From contig JAUNEB010000014.1 of NCBI GenBank assembly GCA_030525795.1, forward strand, positions 1-33,220: a DNA stretch of 33,220 nucleotides, written 5' to 3'. Position numbers and translations under genes: made by a program. The stretch is from Aerococcaceae bacterium (GTDB lineage: Bacteria; Bacillota; Bacilli; Lactobacillales; Aerococcaceae). Positions 24,989 to 33,109 of this stretch are shown here, in pieces (positions within the stretch are counted from its first letter, which is position 1; each line of letters starts with the position of its first letter). The notes under the pieces were generated by a model. That model ran no database searches, was not told where the DNA came from, and saw only the letters and a program-made list of their open reading frames with translations.

Positions 24989-26002
24989 ATGTTAGCCAAG
25001 TTCAAAAAAATAACCGTAAGCTTTTTGTTGTTGAATGCCTTGTTCCCGGCATACGTATCTGCAGAAAAAGTAGATTTATCGCCAATTCCATCGTTAGAAA
25101 GTTCATCAGAATCAGCGGAAAGTTCGTCGCAAGCGGCAACAACTGGGCAAGCAGAGTCGGCCACCACTGTACAATTGTCGATGGAACAACCTGCCAGCTT
25201 AGTTAATGCGATTCGTTCTAGCACGCATGTATCGAGCGATTTTACGTTAGTGATTCAGCAAGGTGAAACGCCGAGTGCGTCAACGAGAAGCTACATTCGC
25301 CACAACAACGGCTATTACATTCGTACAGGTGCTCCGAATGAAGCCGCGTCAAGTGTCCAAGTCGAGCTTTCCTCGGACAAAAAAATTCAGCGTACTTTTT
25401 TGCCAGTGGATGATTTAATGAGTTATACGGCAGAATTAGTGAACAAATATCCTGAGCAATTTCAAGGAACGACGCTAGAACAATTTTATCAATTAGTGGA
25501 AGCAGACGCGTCACCTTATGTTGGCAAATATGTTGAAACGACAACGCAGACAGCTTCTTATCAAACCATGGTGGACGAATTAATTATGCAAGAACATTTG
25601 ATGGTGACGTTAGTGGACAAATGGTTAGCAACCAATCCAACACCAACAGCAAAAACAGATGCATCTATCAAATACGACATCACCGAAGAAAATAAAGCAA
25701 CTTTAACCGAAATCGTTCGTGCCTTAGAAGCCGATTATCCATTATTGCAGCCATTTTTTGAGCTGTTTCCAGACGGATACATCGGAACGATTCAATTAGA
25801 CTTCCAAAAACAAGAAATCGGCATCGGCTTAGTGTCCGAACAAGGCGCGATTGAATATTATATCAGTTTGAGTGATTTACCTATTCAAATGCCTGAATCC
25901 AACCAAATTTTGACGGAAGAAGCATTCACCGAAATGAACGGCTTTGATTTGTTTGAAGGCATTTCGACGGTAGCGCCTCAAGAGGAGGAAACGAATGAAT
26001 AA
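24989..26002 (+). CDS. Unrecognised secreted protein with a Ser-rich linker
   Basis: A 337-residue protein with a Sec signal peptide (KFKKITVSFLLLNALFPAYVSA, cleavage likely after VSA at residue 25; cited in two parts KFKKITVSFLLL and FPAYVSA). A low-complexity Ser/Glu/Ala/Thr linker (about 30-65) follows, then a soluble domain to the end. There is no lipobox Cys and no LPxTG. LVNAIRSSTHVSSDFTLVIQQG and IGTIQLDFQKQEIGIGLVSE recall the general style of extracellular lipoprotein-like domains, but I recognise no family. Its 3' end overlaps the CPBP protease gene by eight bases, suggesting a functional pair. Confidence 0.78.
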   Translation: MLAKFKKITVSFLLLNALFPAYVSAEKVDLSPIPSLESSSESAESSSQAATTGQAESATTVQLSMEQPASLVNAIRSSTHVSSDFTLVIQQGETPSASTRSYIRHNNGYYIRTGAPNEAASSVQVELSSDKKIQRTFLPVDDLMSYTAELVNKYPEQFQGTTLEQFYQLVEADASPYVGKYVETTTQTASYQTMVDELIMQEHLMVTLVDKWLATNPTPTAKTDASIKYDITEENKATLTEIVRALEADYPLLQPFFELFPDGYIGTIQLDFQKQEIGIGLVSEQGAIEYYISLSDLPIQMPESNQILTEEAFTEMNGFDLFEGISTVAPQEEETNE

Positions 26003-26735
26003 TTGGTCCACACTCAAAAAATCTTGGGGCGACCGCGTACAAGGTAGTTGGTGGAAAGTTTGCTTAATTTTTCTGGCGGTATATATGAGTATGATGTTGT
26101 TATCATCATTAGTTGTCGGGCCGCAATTAGCAAACTATCCGGCAGTTACTCCAGATAATATTGAGCAAATCATGGCAGAAATTTTGAGCGAAGAGCCGTT
26201 ATACATGCATTTGCAAAACTGCGTTTATATTGCTGTTATTATTGGAGTCGGCGCTTTTTTCAAAATGAAATTGGTCAAATGGGAGCCGCTAAAATGGTTG
26301 GAGATTAAATTCACATTGCTTGCTTATGCGACTTCGCTTATTGTGACGATTGTGTTTGCGCAAGTAGTCAGCCAACTTCATCCTGAATACATTACAACGG
26401 AAAATCAAGAGCAGTTACAACAAATGTTTAATGGACATTCGCCGTACTTATTGTTCATCAATTTAGTGATTTTGACGCCGATTTTTGAGGAATTAGTATT
26501 TAGAGGGTTGATAATGAAATATTTGTTGCCGTTGACGCCTGTTTTGGGTGCGATGGTGTCGTGGGTGCTGTTTACGTGGGCGCATATTCACGCAGGTAGC
26601 AGTTGGATTGACTATGTGTTGTACGGCATTTTGTCGGCAGGAATGGTGCTTGTTTATTGGCGTACGCGCCGCTTGGAATATACAATTTTGTTCCATATGA
26701 TTCAAAACGCCATCGGATTTTTACAGTTTATATAA
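25995..26735 (+). CDS. CPBP-family intramembrane metalloprotease
   Basis: A 246-residue polytopic membrane protein with about six to seven helices and the CPBP (CAAX protease/bacteriocin-processing, Abi) motifs: EELVFRGL (EExxxR, near residue 164), WVLFTWAHIHAG with the catalytic/metal His, and the C-terminal HMIQNAIG. These proteases act within membranes; some give immunity to bacteriocins or process peptides. It begins eight bases inside the secreted-protein gene, with GAGGAGG as binding site, so the two are translationally coupled. The substrate is unknown. Confidence 0.88.
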   Translation: MNNWSTLKKSWGDRVQGSWWKVCLIFLAVYMSMMLLSSLVVGPQLANYPAVTPDNIEQIMAEILSEEPLYMHLQNCVYIAVIIGVGAFFKMKLVKWEPLKWLEIKFTLLAYATSLIVTIVFAQVVSQLHPEYITTENQEQLQQMFNGHSPYLLFINLVILTPIFEELVFRGLIMKYLLPLTPVLGAMVSWVLFTWAHIHAGSSWIDYVLYGILSAGMVLVYWRTRRLEYTILFHMIQNAIGFLQFI

Positions 26736-26748
26736 GGGAGTAATCATT

Positions 26749-27126
26749 ATGTCAGATTATGCGTGCTTAGACGCACATTCGCTCGAACGCGAACGCAAAA
26801 AAGTTCAAGAACTCATTCAACTTGAAAACATTGAAAAGCAAGCGCATTTTTTCAAAATACTAGGTGATGTCAACCGCGTCAAAATTATGCACGTTTTGAT
26901 GCATTACGACCGCTTGAGCGTCAATGATATTGCGCAATTGATTGATGCGACCATTGCAACAACGTCGCACCATTTGATTACGCTCAAAAATGGCGGTTTG
27001 ATTACTTCGGATAAAGACGGCAAATATGTCCTTTATTTTTTGGAAAATCAACTAATTTGTAACCTAATTGGGTTAGCCAAACAACTAAAAGCTAAATGTC
27101 CGATTTGTGGACAAATTCATGAGTAG
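26749..27126 (+). CDS. ArsR-family transcriptional regulator
   Basis: A 125-residue winged-helix regulator. It shows the ArsR core IEKQAHFFKILGDVNRVKIMHVLM, recognition helix in DIAQLIDATIATTSHHLITLKNGGL, and the wing DKDGKYVLYFL. Cys6 and C-terminal CPIC (Cys117, Cys120), plus Cys104, could bind metal or sense thiol stress. The CadC/ArsR alpha-3 Cys pair (ELCVCD) and the SmtB alpha-5 ligands are absent, so the effector is uncertain. It lies 13 bases after the CPBP gene and 11 bases before murF. Confidence 0.87.
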   Translation: MSDYACLDAHSLERERKKVQELIQLENIEKQAHFFKILGDVNRVKIMHVLMHYDRLSVNDIAQLIDATIATTSHHLITLKNGGLITSDKDGKYVLYFLENQLICNLIGLAKQLKAKCPICGQIHE

Positions 27127-27137
27127 GAGTTGACAAA

Positions 27138-28526
27138 ATGAAGGCTTTGTCATTGATGGAAATTGTTAAAGCGGCGTATGCGATTGATTATACGGCAAAA
27201 GACCGCACCATTTTAATTGAAAATGTGGAATTTGATTCCCGAAAAGTGACGAAAGGTTCATTGTTCGTGCCGCTCGTCGGGGGAACGACCGATGGACACG
27301 ATTATATTGAGCAAGCAATTGCGAATGGCGCGGTTGCAACATTATGGTCTAAAGCCGCTGAAACAGCACCGAGTGACCAAATCGCGACGGTTTTTGTTGA
27401 CGATACGCTCGAATCTTTCCAAAAAATTGCCCATTATTATCGCAATGTCATCAATCCCGTCGTCATCGGCATTACAGGCAGCAACGGCAAAACAACGACG
27501 AAAGACATGACGGCAACGACTTTAACCGCCAAATATCGCGTCCACAAAACAGAAGGCAACTACAATAACGAAATTGGCTTGCCATATACCTTACTCAAAA
27601 TGCCCGAAGACACGCAAGTGTGCGTCTGCGAAATGGGCATGAGCGGCTTTGATGAAATTCGTTTGTTGAGCGAAATTGCTCAGCCAGATATTGCGGCGAT
27701 TACGCTTATCGGCGAAAGCCATTTGGAGCATTTGGGGTCACGAGCAGGCATTGCGAAAGCAAAGTTAGAAATTTTATACGGCTTAAAAGAAAATGGGATT
27801 TTTATTTTTCCAGGGAATGAACCGCTCATTGAGCAAGAAATGCCTGAAATTGAGCGCGCGATTTATATGCGCAGTTTTGGTTTTGACGAGACGAGCGATG
27901 TGTATGCGTACGACTTAGTCGAAGAGCAAAATCAAACATTTTTCAAGACGAATGTGGATGCGAATGTGACGTGCATGATTCCGGTGTTGGGAGCGTATAA
28001 TGTCAGCAACGCGCTCATCGCACTCAGCATTGCGGAAGTATTAGACGTGCCGATGGAACAAGCAATTTTCAAATTGTCGCAATTTCAATTGACGGCTAAC
28101 CGCCTAGAATGGCTCAAAATGCCGAACGGCGCGGATGTCTTAAATGACGCTTATAACGCCAGTCCGACGTCAATGAAAGCTGTACTAGCAACGTTGTCGA
28201 ATTTGCAAACTGCATCACGCAAAATTGCAGTTTTGGGAGATATTCGCGAATTAGGCGAAACGAGTGCGGCGCTTCACGCGGAGTTGGCACAATCGTTGCA
28301 GCCAGAACAAATCGAGCGAGTGTACTTATTTGGCGAGGAAATGAGCGTTTTGTATGAAGCATTATTGCAAAAATATGACGCAACGCAATTATTTTATGAA
28401 GCGACCGAGCATGATGTGCTCATTCAAGCATTGCAGCAAGATATTCAACCAACGGACATGGTACTCGTAAAATCCAGTTTCGGCACCGACTTGTTGCGCG
28501 TGGTAAAAGTATTGGTGACGCAATGA
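27138..28526 (+). CDS. murF: UDP-N-acetylmuramoyl-tripeptide--D-alanyl-D-alanine ligase
   Basis: A 462-residue Mur ligase with the N-terminal UDP-binding domain (FDSRKVTKGSLFVPLVGGTTDGHDYI), the ATP loop GITGSNGKTTTKD (111-123), NYNNEIGLPYTLL, GESHLEHLGS, and the C-terminal domain motif NDAYNASPTSMKAVL with AVLGDIRELG. These are specific to MurF. It adds D-Ala-D-Ala to the UDP-MurNAc tripeptide, the last cytoplasmic step of the peptidoglycan precursor. It overlaps the next gene by ATGA. Alanine racemase, which supplies D-Ala, is encoded nearby at 31285. Confidence 0.95.
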   Translation: MKALSLMEIVKAAYAIDYTAKDRTILIENVEFDSRKVTKGSLFVPLVGGTTDGHDYIEQAIANGAVATLWSKAAETAPSDQIATVFVDDTLESFQKIAHYYRNVINPVVIGITGSNGKTTTKDMTATTLTAKYRVHKTEGNYNNEIGLPYTLLKMPEDTQVCVCEMGMSGFDEIRLLSEIAQPDIAAITLIGESHLEHLGSRAGIAKAKLEILYGLKENGIFIFPGNEPLIEQEMPEIERAIYMRSFGFDETSDVYAYDLVEEQNQTFFKTNVDANVTCMIPVLGAYNVSNALIALSIAEVLDVPMEQAIFKLSQFQLTANRLEWLKMPNGADVLNDAYNASPTSMKAVLATLSNLQTASRKIAVLGDIRELGETSAALHAELAQSLQPEQIERVYLFGEEMSVLYEALLQKYDATQLFYEATEHDVLIQALQQDIQPTDMVLVKSSFGTDLLRVVKVLVTQ

Positions 28527-29149
28527 AGCTAATTTTTCTTCACGGATTAGGCCAAAATGAACAATCTTGGCAAGCGGTTGTTGAGCAGTTACCACAGTAT
28601 TCGTGCGAAATGTTCAATTGTTTTGCACAAGTAGGAGACGCGCTCGTCACGCGCGAGTCGCTGACGCAGTCATTGCAAGATTTTTTGGAGCAGCAAGAAG
28701 AACCGTTCGTATTAGTTGGATTATCGCTCGGCTCGTTATTGGCGCTGTCGCTGCCGATACAAAAATTACCGAATTTGCGCGGCATGGTGTTAGCCTCAGC
28801 GCAATATCAGCTCAAAGATTCATTCATGTTCAAAGTTCAGTACGCCATTTTTTCGCTATTGCCGCAAAAAGTATTCAACTTCGGCTTGACAAAAGCGCAA
28901 ACCTTATCGCTCTTAAAATCAAACCTATCATTGGATTTAACCGAGCAGTTGGCGCAAATTCATGTACCGATTCATTTCATTTGCGGTGCGAAAGACGCAT
29001 TCAACTTAAAAGCAAGTCGTGCGTTAAGCCAACTTTTGCCACAAGCGACGTATGCCGAAATCCCCAACGGAAAACATGAATTGAATCGCCAAACACCAGG
29101 CGCATTTGCACACGAAATTCAAAACTTTATGGAAAAGTTAGCTTTTTAG
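28523..29149 (+). CDS. Alpha/beta-fold hydrolase
   Basis: A small (208-residue) alpha/beta hydrolase. It has the oxyanion segment LHGLGQNEQSW (6-16), the nucleophile elbow GLSLGS (Ser68), CGAKDAF with the probable acid, and NGKHELN with the catalytic His. There is no signal peptide, so it is cytosolic. The substrate cannot be predicted (carboxylesterase or thioesterase-like). It overlaps murF by four bases and is likely co-transcribed with it. No terminator follows; the DEAD-box promoter starts at its stop codon. Confidence 0.82.
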   Translation: MKLIFLHGLGQNEQSWQAVVEQLPQYSCEMFNCFAQVGDALVTRESLTQSLQDFLEQQEEPFVLVGLSLGSLLALSLPIQKLPNLRGMVLASAQYQLKDSFMFKVQYAIFSLLPQKVFNFGLTKAQTLSLLKSNLSLDLTEQLAQIHVPIHFICGAKDAFNLKASRALSQLLPQATYAEIPNGKHELNRQTPGAFAHEIQNFMEKLAF

Positions 29150-29178
29150 TTGTACTCAATGCCCAAACGTGATACACT
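29150..29178 (+). promoter_or_regulatory. Promoter of the DEAD-box helicase gene
   Basis: TTGTAC (29150-29155), a 17-base spacer and TGaTACACT (extended -10, hexamer at 29173-29178). It gives a leader of about 140 nt before the start codon at 29326. Confidence 0.65.
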
Positions 29179-29220
29179 AGAAAGAGAAGTTTATAAAGTA
29201 TCATTTAGTCAACAGTTATT

Positions 29221-29276
29221 GGCCGCATGACACCTTCACAAAGACGTACTTTGTGCAAAACGTCAAGCGGTTTTTT
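29221..29276 (+). terminator. Leader terminator/attenuator before the DEAD-box helicase gene
   Basis: CCGCaTGAC (29223-29231) pairs with GTCAaGCGG (29262-29270) with a single A-A mismatch, and two G-U pairs extend the base. An inner hairpin CACAAAG/CTTTGTG (29237-29255) sits inside, and TTTTTT (29271-29276) follows. It lies between the promoter and the gene, so expression must depend on read-through, a common layout for cold- or RNA-structure-regulated genes. Confidence 0.7.
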
Positions 29277-29325
29277 GTTGGGATAAGCATTACTTCCAAA
29301 AAAGAAAGAAAAAGAGGAAATTTTT

Positions 29326-30822
29326 TTGAAATTTACAGATTTAAATTTAGTTGAACCGTTATTGGCTTCATTAACCGAAATGGGCTTTGAAGAACCGACA
29401 CCGATTCAACAACAAGCCGTGCCCGTTGCTTTAGAAGGCAGAGATTTGATTGGACAAGCGCAAACAGGAACAGGAAAAACCGCAGCATTTGGCTTGCCGA
29501 TACTCAACAAGTTAGACCGCAATCAATCGGCCATTCAAGGCCTTGTTGTGGCACCAACGCGTGAATTAGCGATTCAAGTACAAGAAGAATTATTCAAATT
29601 AGGCAAATACCAAAAAGCAAAAGTGTATGTTGTCTATGGCGGCTCACCAATCCAAAAACAAATTGACCGCATTAAACGCAACCAACCGCAAATTATTGTT
29701 GGAACACCAGGACGTATTTTGGATTTGATGCGCCGTAAAGCATTGAGCTTGAAATTTTTGCATACGTTAGTGTTAGATGAAGCGGACGAAATGTTGAACA
29801 TGGGCTTTATCGACGATGTCAAAGAAATCGTGGCAACAACGCCGCAATCGCGCCAAACATTATTGTTCTCAGCGACAATGCCAGCAGAAATTAAAGCATT
29901 GGGCGAGCAATTTTTGACGGAACCAGCGCACGTCAAAATTAAAGCCAAAGAAATGACGGCTGACTTAATCGAGCAATTTTTTGTTAAGTGTCGCGACGAC
30001 GAGAAGTTTGATATTTTGACACGTTTATTAGATGTGCAATTGCCGACGCAAGCGATTGTCTTTTGCCGCACGAAAAAACGCGTAGACGAAATTACGCGCG
30101 GATTAGGATTGCGTGGCTACAACGCAGAATGTATTCACGGCGACATTCCGCAACAAAAACGAACTACCGTTATTAGCGCGTTCCGTCAAGGACAAGTCGA
30201 ATTGTTAGTTGCAACGGACGTAGCAGCGCGAGGCTTAGATATTTCTGGTGTGACGCACGTTTACAACTACGACATTAGCCAAGACCCAGAAAGCTACGTA
30301 CACCGTATCGGACGTACAGGACGCGCTGGAAAAGATGGCTTGTCTGTAACGTTTGTCACACATTCAGAAATGGCGTACTTGCGCACGATTGAAGCTTTAA
30401 CCAAAAAGCAAATGCAACCGTTGAAGCCACCAACTTTGAAAGAAGCACAAGCAGGTCAAGTGCAACAATTGATTGATAAAGTCAATCAAAAACTAGCTGA
30501 CAGCTCACTTAGCGAGCATCGCAATACTGCCAAATTATTATTGCAACATTACGAAGCAAACGATTTGGTGAGCGCATTATTAAGCGAAATTGTCACCGAC
30601 AACACGCATGTGGAAGTGTCCATTTCGCCACAAAAACCATTGCCTTACTTGGCAGATAAATCAGCGCAACCACAACAACGTTCGCGTAACCGCAACAAAA
30701 AAGGCCACGGTGGACAAGGGCAACGAAGCGGCGCCCAAGAACGCCACAAACGCGACCACAAAAAACGTGCGCATAAAGAAACCGCGCAAAAATCATACAA
30801 AATTAAAAAAAGATCATCATAG
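29326..30822 (+). CDS. cshA: DEAD-box RNA helicase (CshA type)
   Basis: A 498-residue DEAD-box helicase. It has the Q motif (GFEEPTPIQQQ), AQTGTGKT (45-52), PTRELA, TPGR, DEAD (151-154), SAT, IVFCRTKKR, TDVAARGLDI and HRIGRTGR. A basic C-terminal tail of about 50 residues (rich in Arg, Lys, His, Gln) probably binds RNA. CshA-type enzymes act in ribosome assembly, cold adaptation and the RNA degradosome. The start is TTG 29326 behind GAGGAAA, at the family N-terminus. The neighbouring order murF-cshA-acpS-alr is typical of Lactobacillales. Confidence 0.93.
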   Translation: MKFTDLNLVEPLLASLTEMGFEEPTPIQQQAVPVALEGRDLIGQAQTGTGKTAAFGLPILNKLDRNQSAIQGLVVAPTRELAIQVQEELFKLGKYQKAKVYVVYGGSPIQKQIDRIKRNQPQIIVGTPGRILDLMRRKALSLKFLHTLVLDEADEMLNMGFIDDVKEIVATTPQSRQTLLFSATMPAEIKALGEQFLTEPAHVKIKAKEMTADLIEQFFVKCRDDEKFDILTRLLDVQLPTQAIVFCRTKKRVDEITRGLGLRGYNAECIHGDIPQQKRTTVISAFRQGQVELLVATDVAARGLDISGVTHVYNYDISQDPESYVHRIGRTGRAGKDGLSVTFVTHSEMAYLRTIEALTKKQMQPLKPPTLKEAQAGQVQQLIDKVNQKLADSSLSEHRNTAKLLLQHYEANDLVSALLSEIVTDNTHVEVSISPQKPLPYLADKSAQPQQRSRNRNKKGHGGQGQRSGAQERHKRDHKKRAHKETAQKSYKIKKRSS

Positions 30823-30842
30823 CATTCAGTAAACATGGTGAC

Positions 30843-30872
30843 AAGCTGAATGACTTCCATTCAGCTTTTTTT
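30843..30872 (+). terminator. Intrinsic terminator after the DEAD-box gene
   Basis: AAGCTGAATG (30843-30852) pairs perfectly with CATTCAGCTT (30858-30867) around a five-base loop, followed by a T-run to 30872. Only 20 bases separate it from the acpS start codon. Confidence 0.9.
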
Positions 30873-30892
30873 GTTGAGAAAAGGAGCATTGT

Positions 30893-31285
30893 ATGCGATT
30901 AGGAACTGATATTATTAGCATTGAGCGCATTCGCCAAGCCGTCGCCAAACAGCCGCGTTTTGCCGAAAAAATCTTGTCTTTCGCAGAATTGGCGCAGTAT
31001 GAACAATACGCGCCAACACGCCAAATCGAATTTTTGGCAGGGCGTTTTTGTGCGAAAGAAGCGTATGTCAAAGCTTTGCAAACAGGGATTGGCCAAATTA
31101 AATTTACAGATATTTCCATTTTGAACACAGCAAAAGGCGTGCCATTTTTGGAAAAAGCGCCGCTATGCGACCAAGTGCATGTGTCCATCAGCCATTGTCA
31201 AGAGTACGCGACGGCGACCGTCTTAATGGAATGGCCCGACACGCAAATCAATGCGCGTTTAGAGCAGATAGGAGTGACAATTTGA
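30893..31285 (+). CDS. acpS: Holo-[acyl-carrier-protein] synthase
   Basis: A 130-residue AcpS. It has the N-terminal MRLGTDIISIERI with the Mg-binding Asp, FLAGRFCAKEAYVKAL with the second metal ligand Glu, and HVSISHCQEYATATVLM. It transfers 4'-phosphopantetheine from CoA to acyl carrier protein and is essential for fatty acid synthesis. The ribosome binding site AAAAGGAG lies close to the preceding terminator, and no separate promoter was seen. It overlaps alr by one base. Confidence 0.93.
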   Translation: MRLGTDIISIERIRQAVAKQPRFAEKILSFAELAQYEQYAPTRQIEFLAGRFCAKEAYVKALQTGIGQIKFTDISILNTAKGVPFLEKAPLCDQVHVSISHCQEYATATVLMEWPDTQINARLEQIGVTI

Positions 31286-32445
31286 TGAATGAAGCAAGTG
31301 AACATCGCCCAACCGTAGCCATCGTCGATTTAAGTGCGATTCGGCATAATTTGCACTATTTTTTGGCAAAAATGACATCAGAGCAACAATTGTATGTAGC
31401 CGTTAAAGCGAATGCTTACGGGCATGGATTGGTACCGATTGCGCAAGCAGCGATAGAATATGGCGCGCACGGCTTATTAGTCGCAACGATTGACGAAGGC
31501 ATTACACTCCGCAAAAATGGGATTACAGCCCCAATTTTGGTGCTAGGAATTTCAGACGCACGTGGCATTGCCGAAATGTTACTGTATGATTTGACGATTA
31601 CGGTAAGTGACGCGAACTTTTTTGAACGGGCGGAGCAACAATTACAAGCCACAGGGCAAGCAGCATTACTAACGCCACAATCATTGAAAATACATTTGGC
31701 GCTCGATACAGGAATGGGTAGAATTGGCTTGCAAACGGAAGCAGAAGTGGCGCATTTTGTGCAAGTCGCCCAAAAAGTAAGCTGGATTGACTGGCAAGGT
31801 GTGTTCACGCATTTTGCGACGGCGGGCGGTGGGCCTGAAACGCATGTGGCCCATCAATGGGAACGTTGGTTGGAATTGACAGCATGCGTTCCAGATCAAG
31901 TAACTATCCGCCACTACGCTAATTCGGCGATGGGCATGTGGTATCCTTACGAGCCCCAAAGCAGCATCGTCCGTTTAGGAATTGGTCTGTATGGCATGCA
32001 TCCGAAAGACGAGTGGCAAACTCCTGACGCACTGGATTTGCGCCCAGCACTACAACTCGTTTCCGAAATTGTCCACATCAAAAAAGTATCCAAAGGTACC
32101 AAAATTAGCTATGGCGCAACTTATGAAGCACAAGAAGACGAGTGGATTGCAACTATTCCAATTGGCTATGCAGACGGCTGGTTCCGCCGTTATCAGCAAA
32201 TTCCGGTTTTGGTAGACGGAAAAGCGTGCCAAGTTGCAGGGCGTATCAATATGGATCAGTTGATGATTCGTTTGCCAAATTTTTATCCAGTGGGGACAAC
32301 GGTCACACTTATCGGCCAAGATAAAACCTTGTGCAACCATGCGTCTGATATCGCGCAACAAGTAGATACGATTAGTTACGAAATTTTCACAAGCATTGCA
32401 CCGAGAGTGCCGCGCATTTATTTGAAAGGGGAACAAGAACAATGA
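31285..32445 (+). CDS. alr: Alanine racemase
   Basis: A 386-residue alanine racemase. It has the PLP lysine motif AVKANAYGHG (Lys41), LALDTGMGRIGL, FTHFATA, the second catalytic Tyr in ISYGATY, IPIGYADGW, and GRINMDQLMI. It makes D-Ala from L-Ala for peptidoglycan and lipoteichoic acid, feeding the D-Ala-D-Ala substrate of MurF. The start is ATG 31285, which shares its A with the acpS stop; the frame is open further upstream (to 31165), but that part lies inside acpS and lacks family sequence. GGAG is about 10 bases before. Confidence 0.94.
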   Translation: MNEASEHRPTVAIVDLSAIRHNLHYFLAKMTSEQQLYVAVKANAYGHGLVPIAQAAIEYGAHGLLVATIDEGITLRKNGITAPILVLGISDARGIAEMLLYDLTITVSDANFFERAEQQLQATGQAALLTPQSLKIHLALDTGMGRIGLQTEAEVAHFVQVAQKVSWIDWQGVFTHFATAGGGPETHVAHQWERWLELTACVPDQVTIRHYANSAMGMWYPYEPQSSIVRLGIGLYGMHPKDEWQTPDALDLRPALQLVSEIVHIKKVSKGTKISYGATYEAQEDEWIATIPIGYADGWFRRYQQIPVLVDGKACQVAGRINMDQLMIRLPNFYPVGTTVTLIGQDKTLCNHASDIAQQVDTISYEIFTSIAPRVPRIYLKGEQEQ

Positions 32446-33080
32446 TTACCGTACATCGTTTAGTTGTCGGCGCCATCGAAGAAAATTGCTACTGCCTCGT
32501 CAATGAAAACAAGCAAGCATTGATTATCGATCCTGGCAACGATTCGCAGCGCATCAAAGAATGGATCATCAAGAATGAATGGCAACCGCAAGCCATCTTA
32601 TTGACGCATTGTCATTTTGATCATATCGGCGCCGTGGACGTGATGCGTGATGCTTTTGGCATTGAAGCTTACGTTCATCCGCTTGAACGCGACTTTTTGA
32701 CGACACCTGCGTTGAATTTGTCGACACTGTGGGGTGGTGGATCAGTGAGCCAACGTCCCGCCGAAAAAGAATGGCATACTTTAGGCGAGCAACGTGTCGG
32801 CGATTTTTCGTTTCGCGTAGCATTTGTGCCGGGGCATAGCCCAGGACACGTCATGTATATTTTTGATGAAGACGCGCTAGTAGTGAGTGGCGACTTAGTA
32901 TTCAAGCGCAGCGTCGGACGTACGGACTTGCCTCAGGGCGATTTTGCACAACTTATGCAAAGCATCGAACGAGAAGTGTTGCCATTGCCGCATCACTATG
33001 TGCTCTACACAGGGCATGGCGACGCGACGACCATTGCAGAAGAACTCGCCCACAATCCTTATTTCGAAAAATTTCGTTAA
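32442..33080 (+). CDS. Metallo-beta-lactamase-fold hydrolase (glyoxalase II-like)
   Basis: A 212-residue MBL-fold hydrolase. It has the metal motif THCHFDH (55-61), FVPGHSPGHVMYIF, SGDLVFKRSVGRTDLPQGD and the C-terminal LYTGHGDATTIAEELAHNPYF. This arrangement matches the YqgX/YcbL-type glyoxalase II-like hydrolases. It probably hydrolyses a thioester such as a lactoyl-thiol. It overlaps alr by ATGA and is the last gene of the acpS-alr operon. Confidence 0.9.
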   Translation: MITVHRLVVGAIEENCYCLVNENKQALIIDPGNDSQRIKEWIIKNEWQPQAILLTHCHFDHIGAVDVMRDAFGIEAYVHPLERDFLTTPALNLSTLWGGGSVSQRPAEKEWHTLGEQRVGDFSFRVAFVPGHSPGHVMYIFDEDALVVSGDLVFKRSVGRTDLPQGDFAQLMQSIEREVLPLPHHYVLYTGHGDATTIAEELAHNPYFEKFR

Positions 33081-33082
33081 AG

Positions 33083-33109
33083 CAAACTCCATCCGGGGTT
33101 TGTCTTTTT
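33083..33109 (+). terminator. Intrinsic terminator of the acpS-alr-MBL operon
   Basis: CAAACTCC (33083-33090) pairs with GGGGTTTG (33095-33102) with one wobble and a four-base loop, followed by a T-rich run. Confidence 0.85.

Noticed and set aside
28603..29079. 158-codon frame inside the alpha/beta hydrolase gene
   Set aside because: The hydrolase frame shows a full catalytic set and overlaps murF by ATGA; the alternative frame has no motif and no ribosome binding site.
29227..29286. 19-codon open frame in the DEAD-box leader that spans the attenuator hairpin
   Set aside because: No ribosome binding site precedes its ATG, and the codons are explained by the hairpin sequence.
31165..31284. 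40-residue N-terminal extension of alanine racemase
   Set aside because: It lies fully inside acpS in another frame and shows no alanine racemase features.
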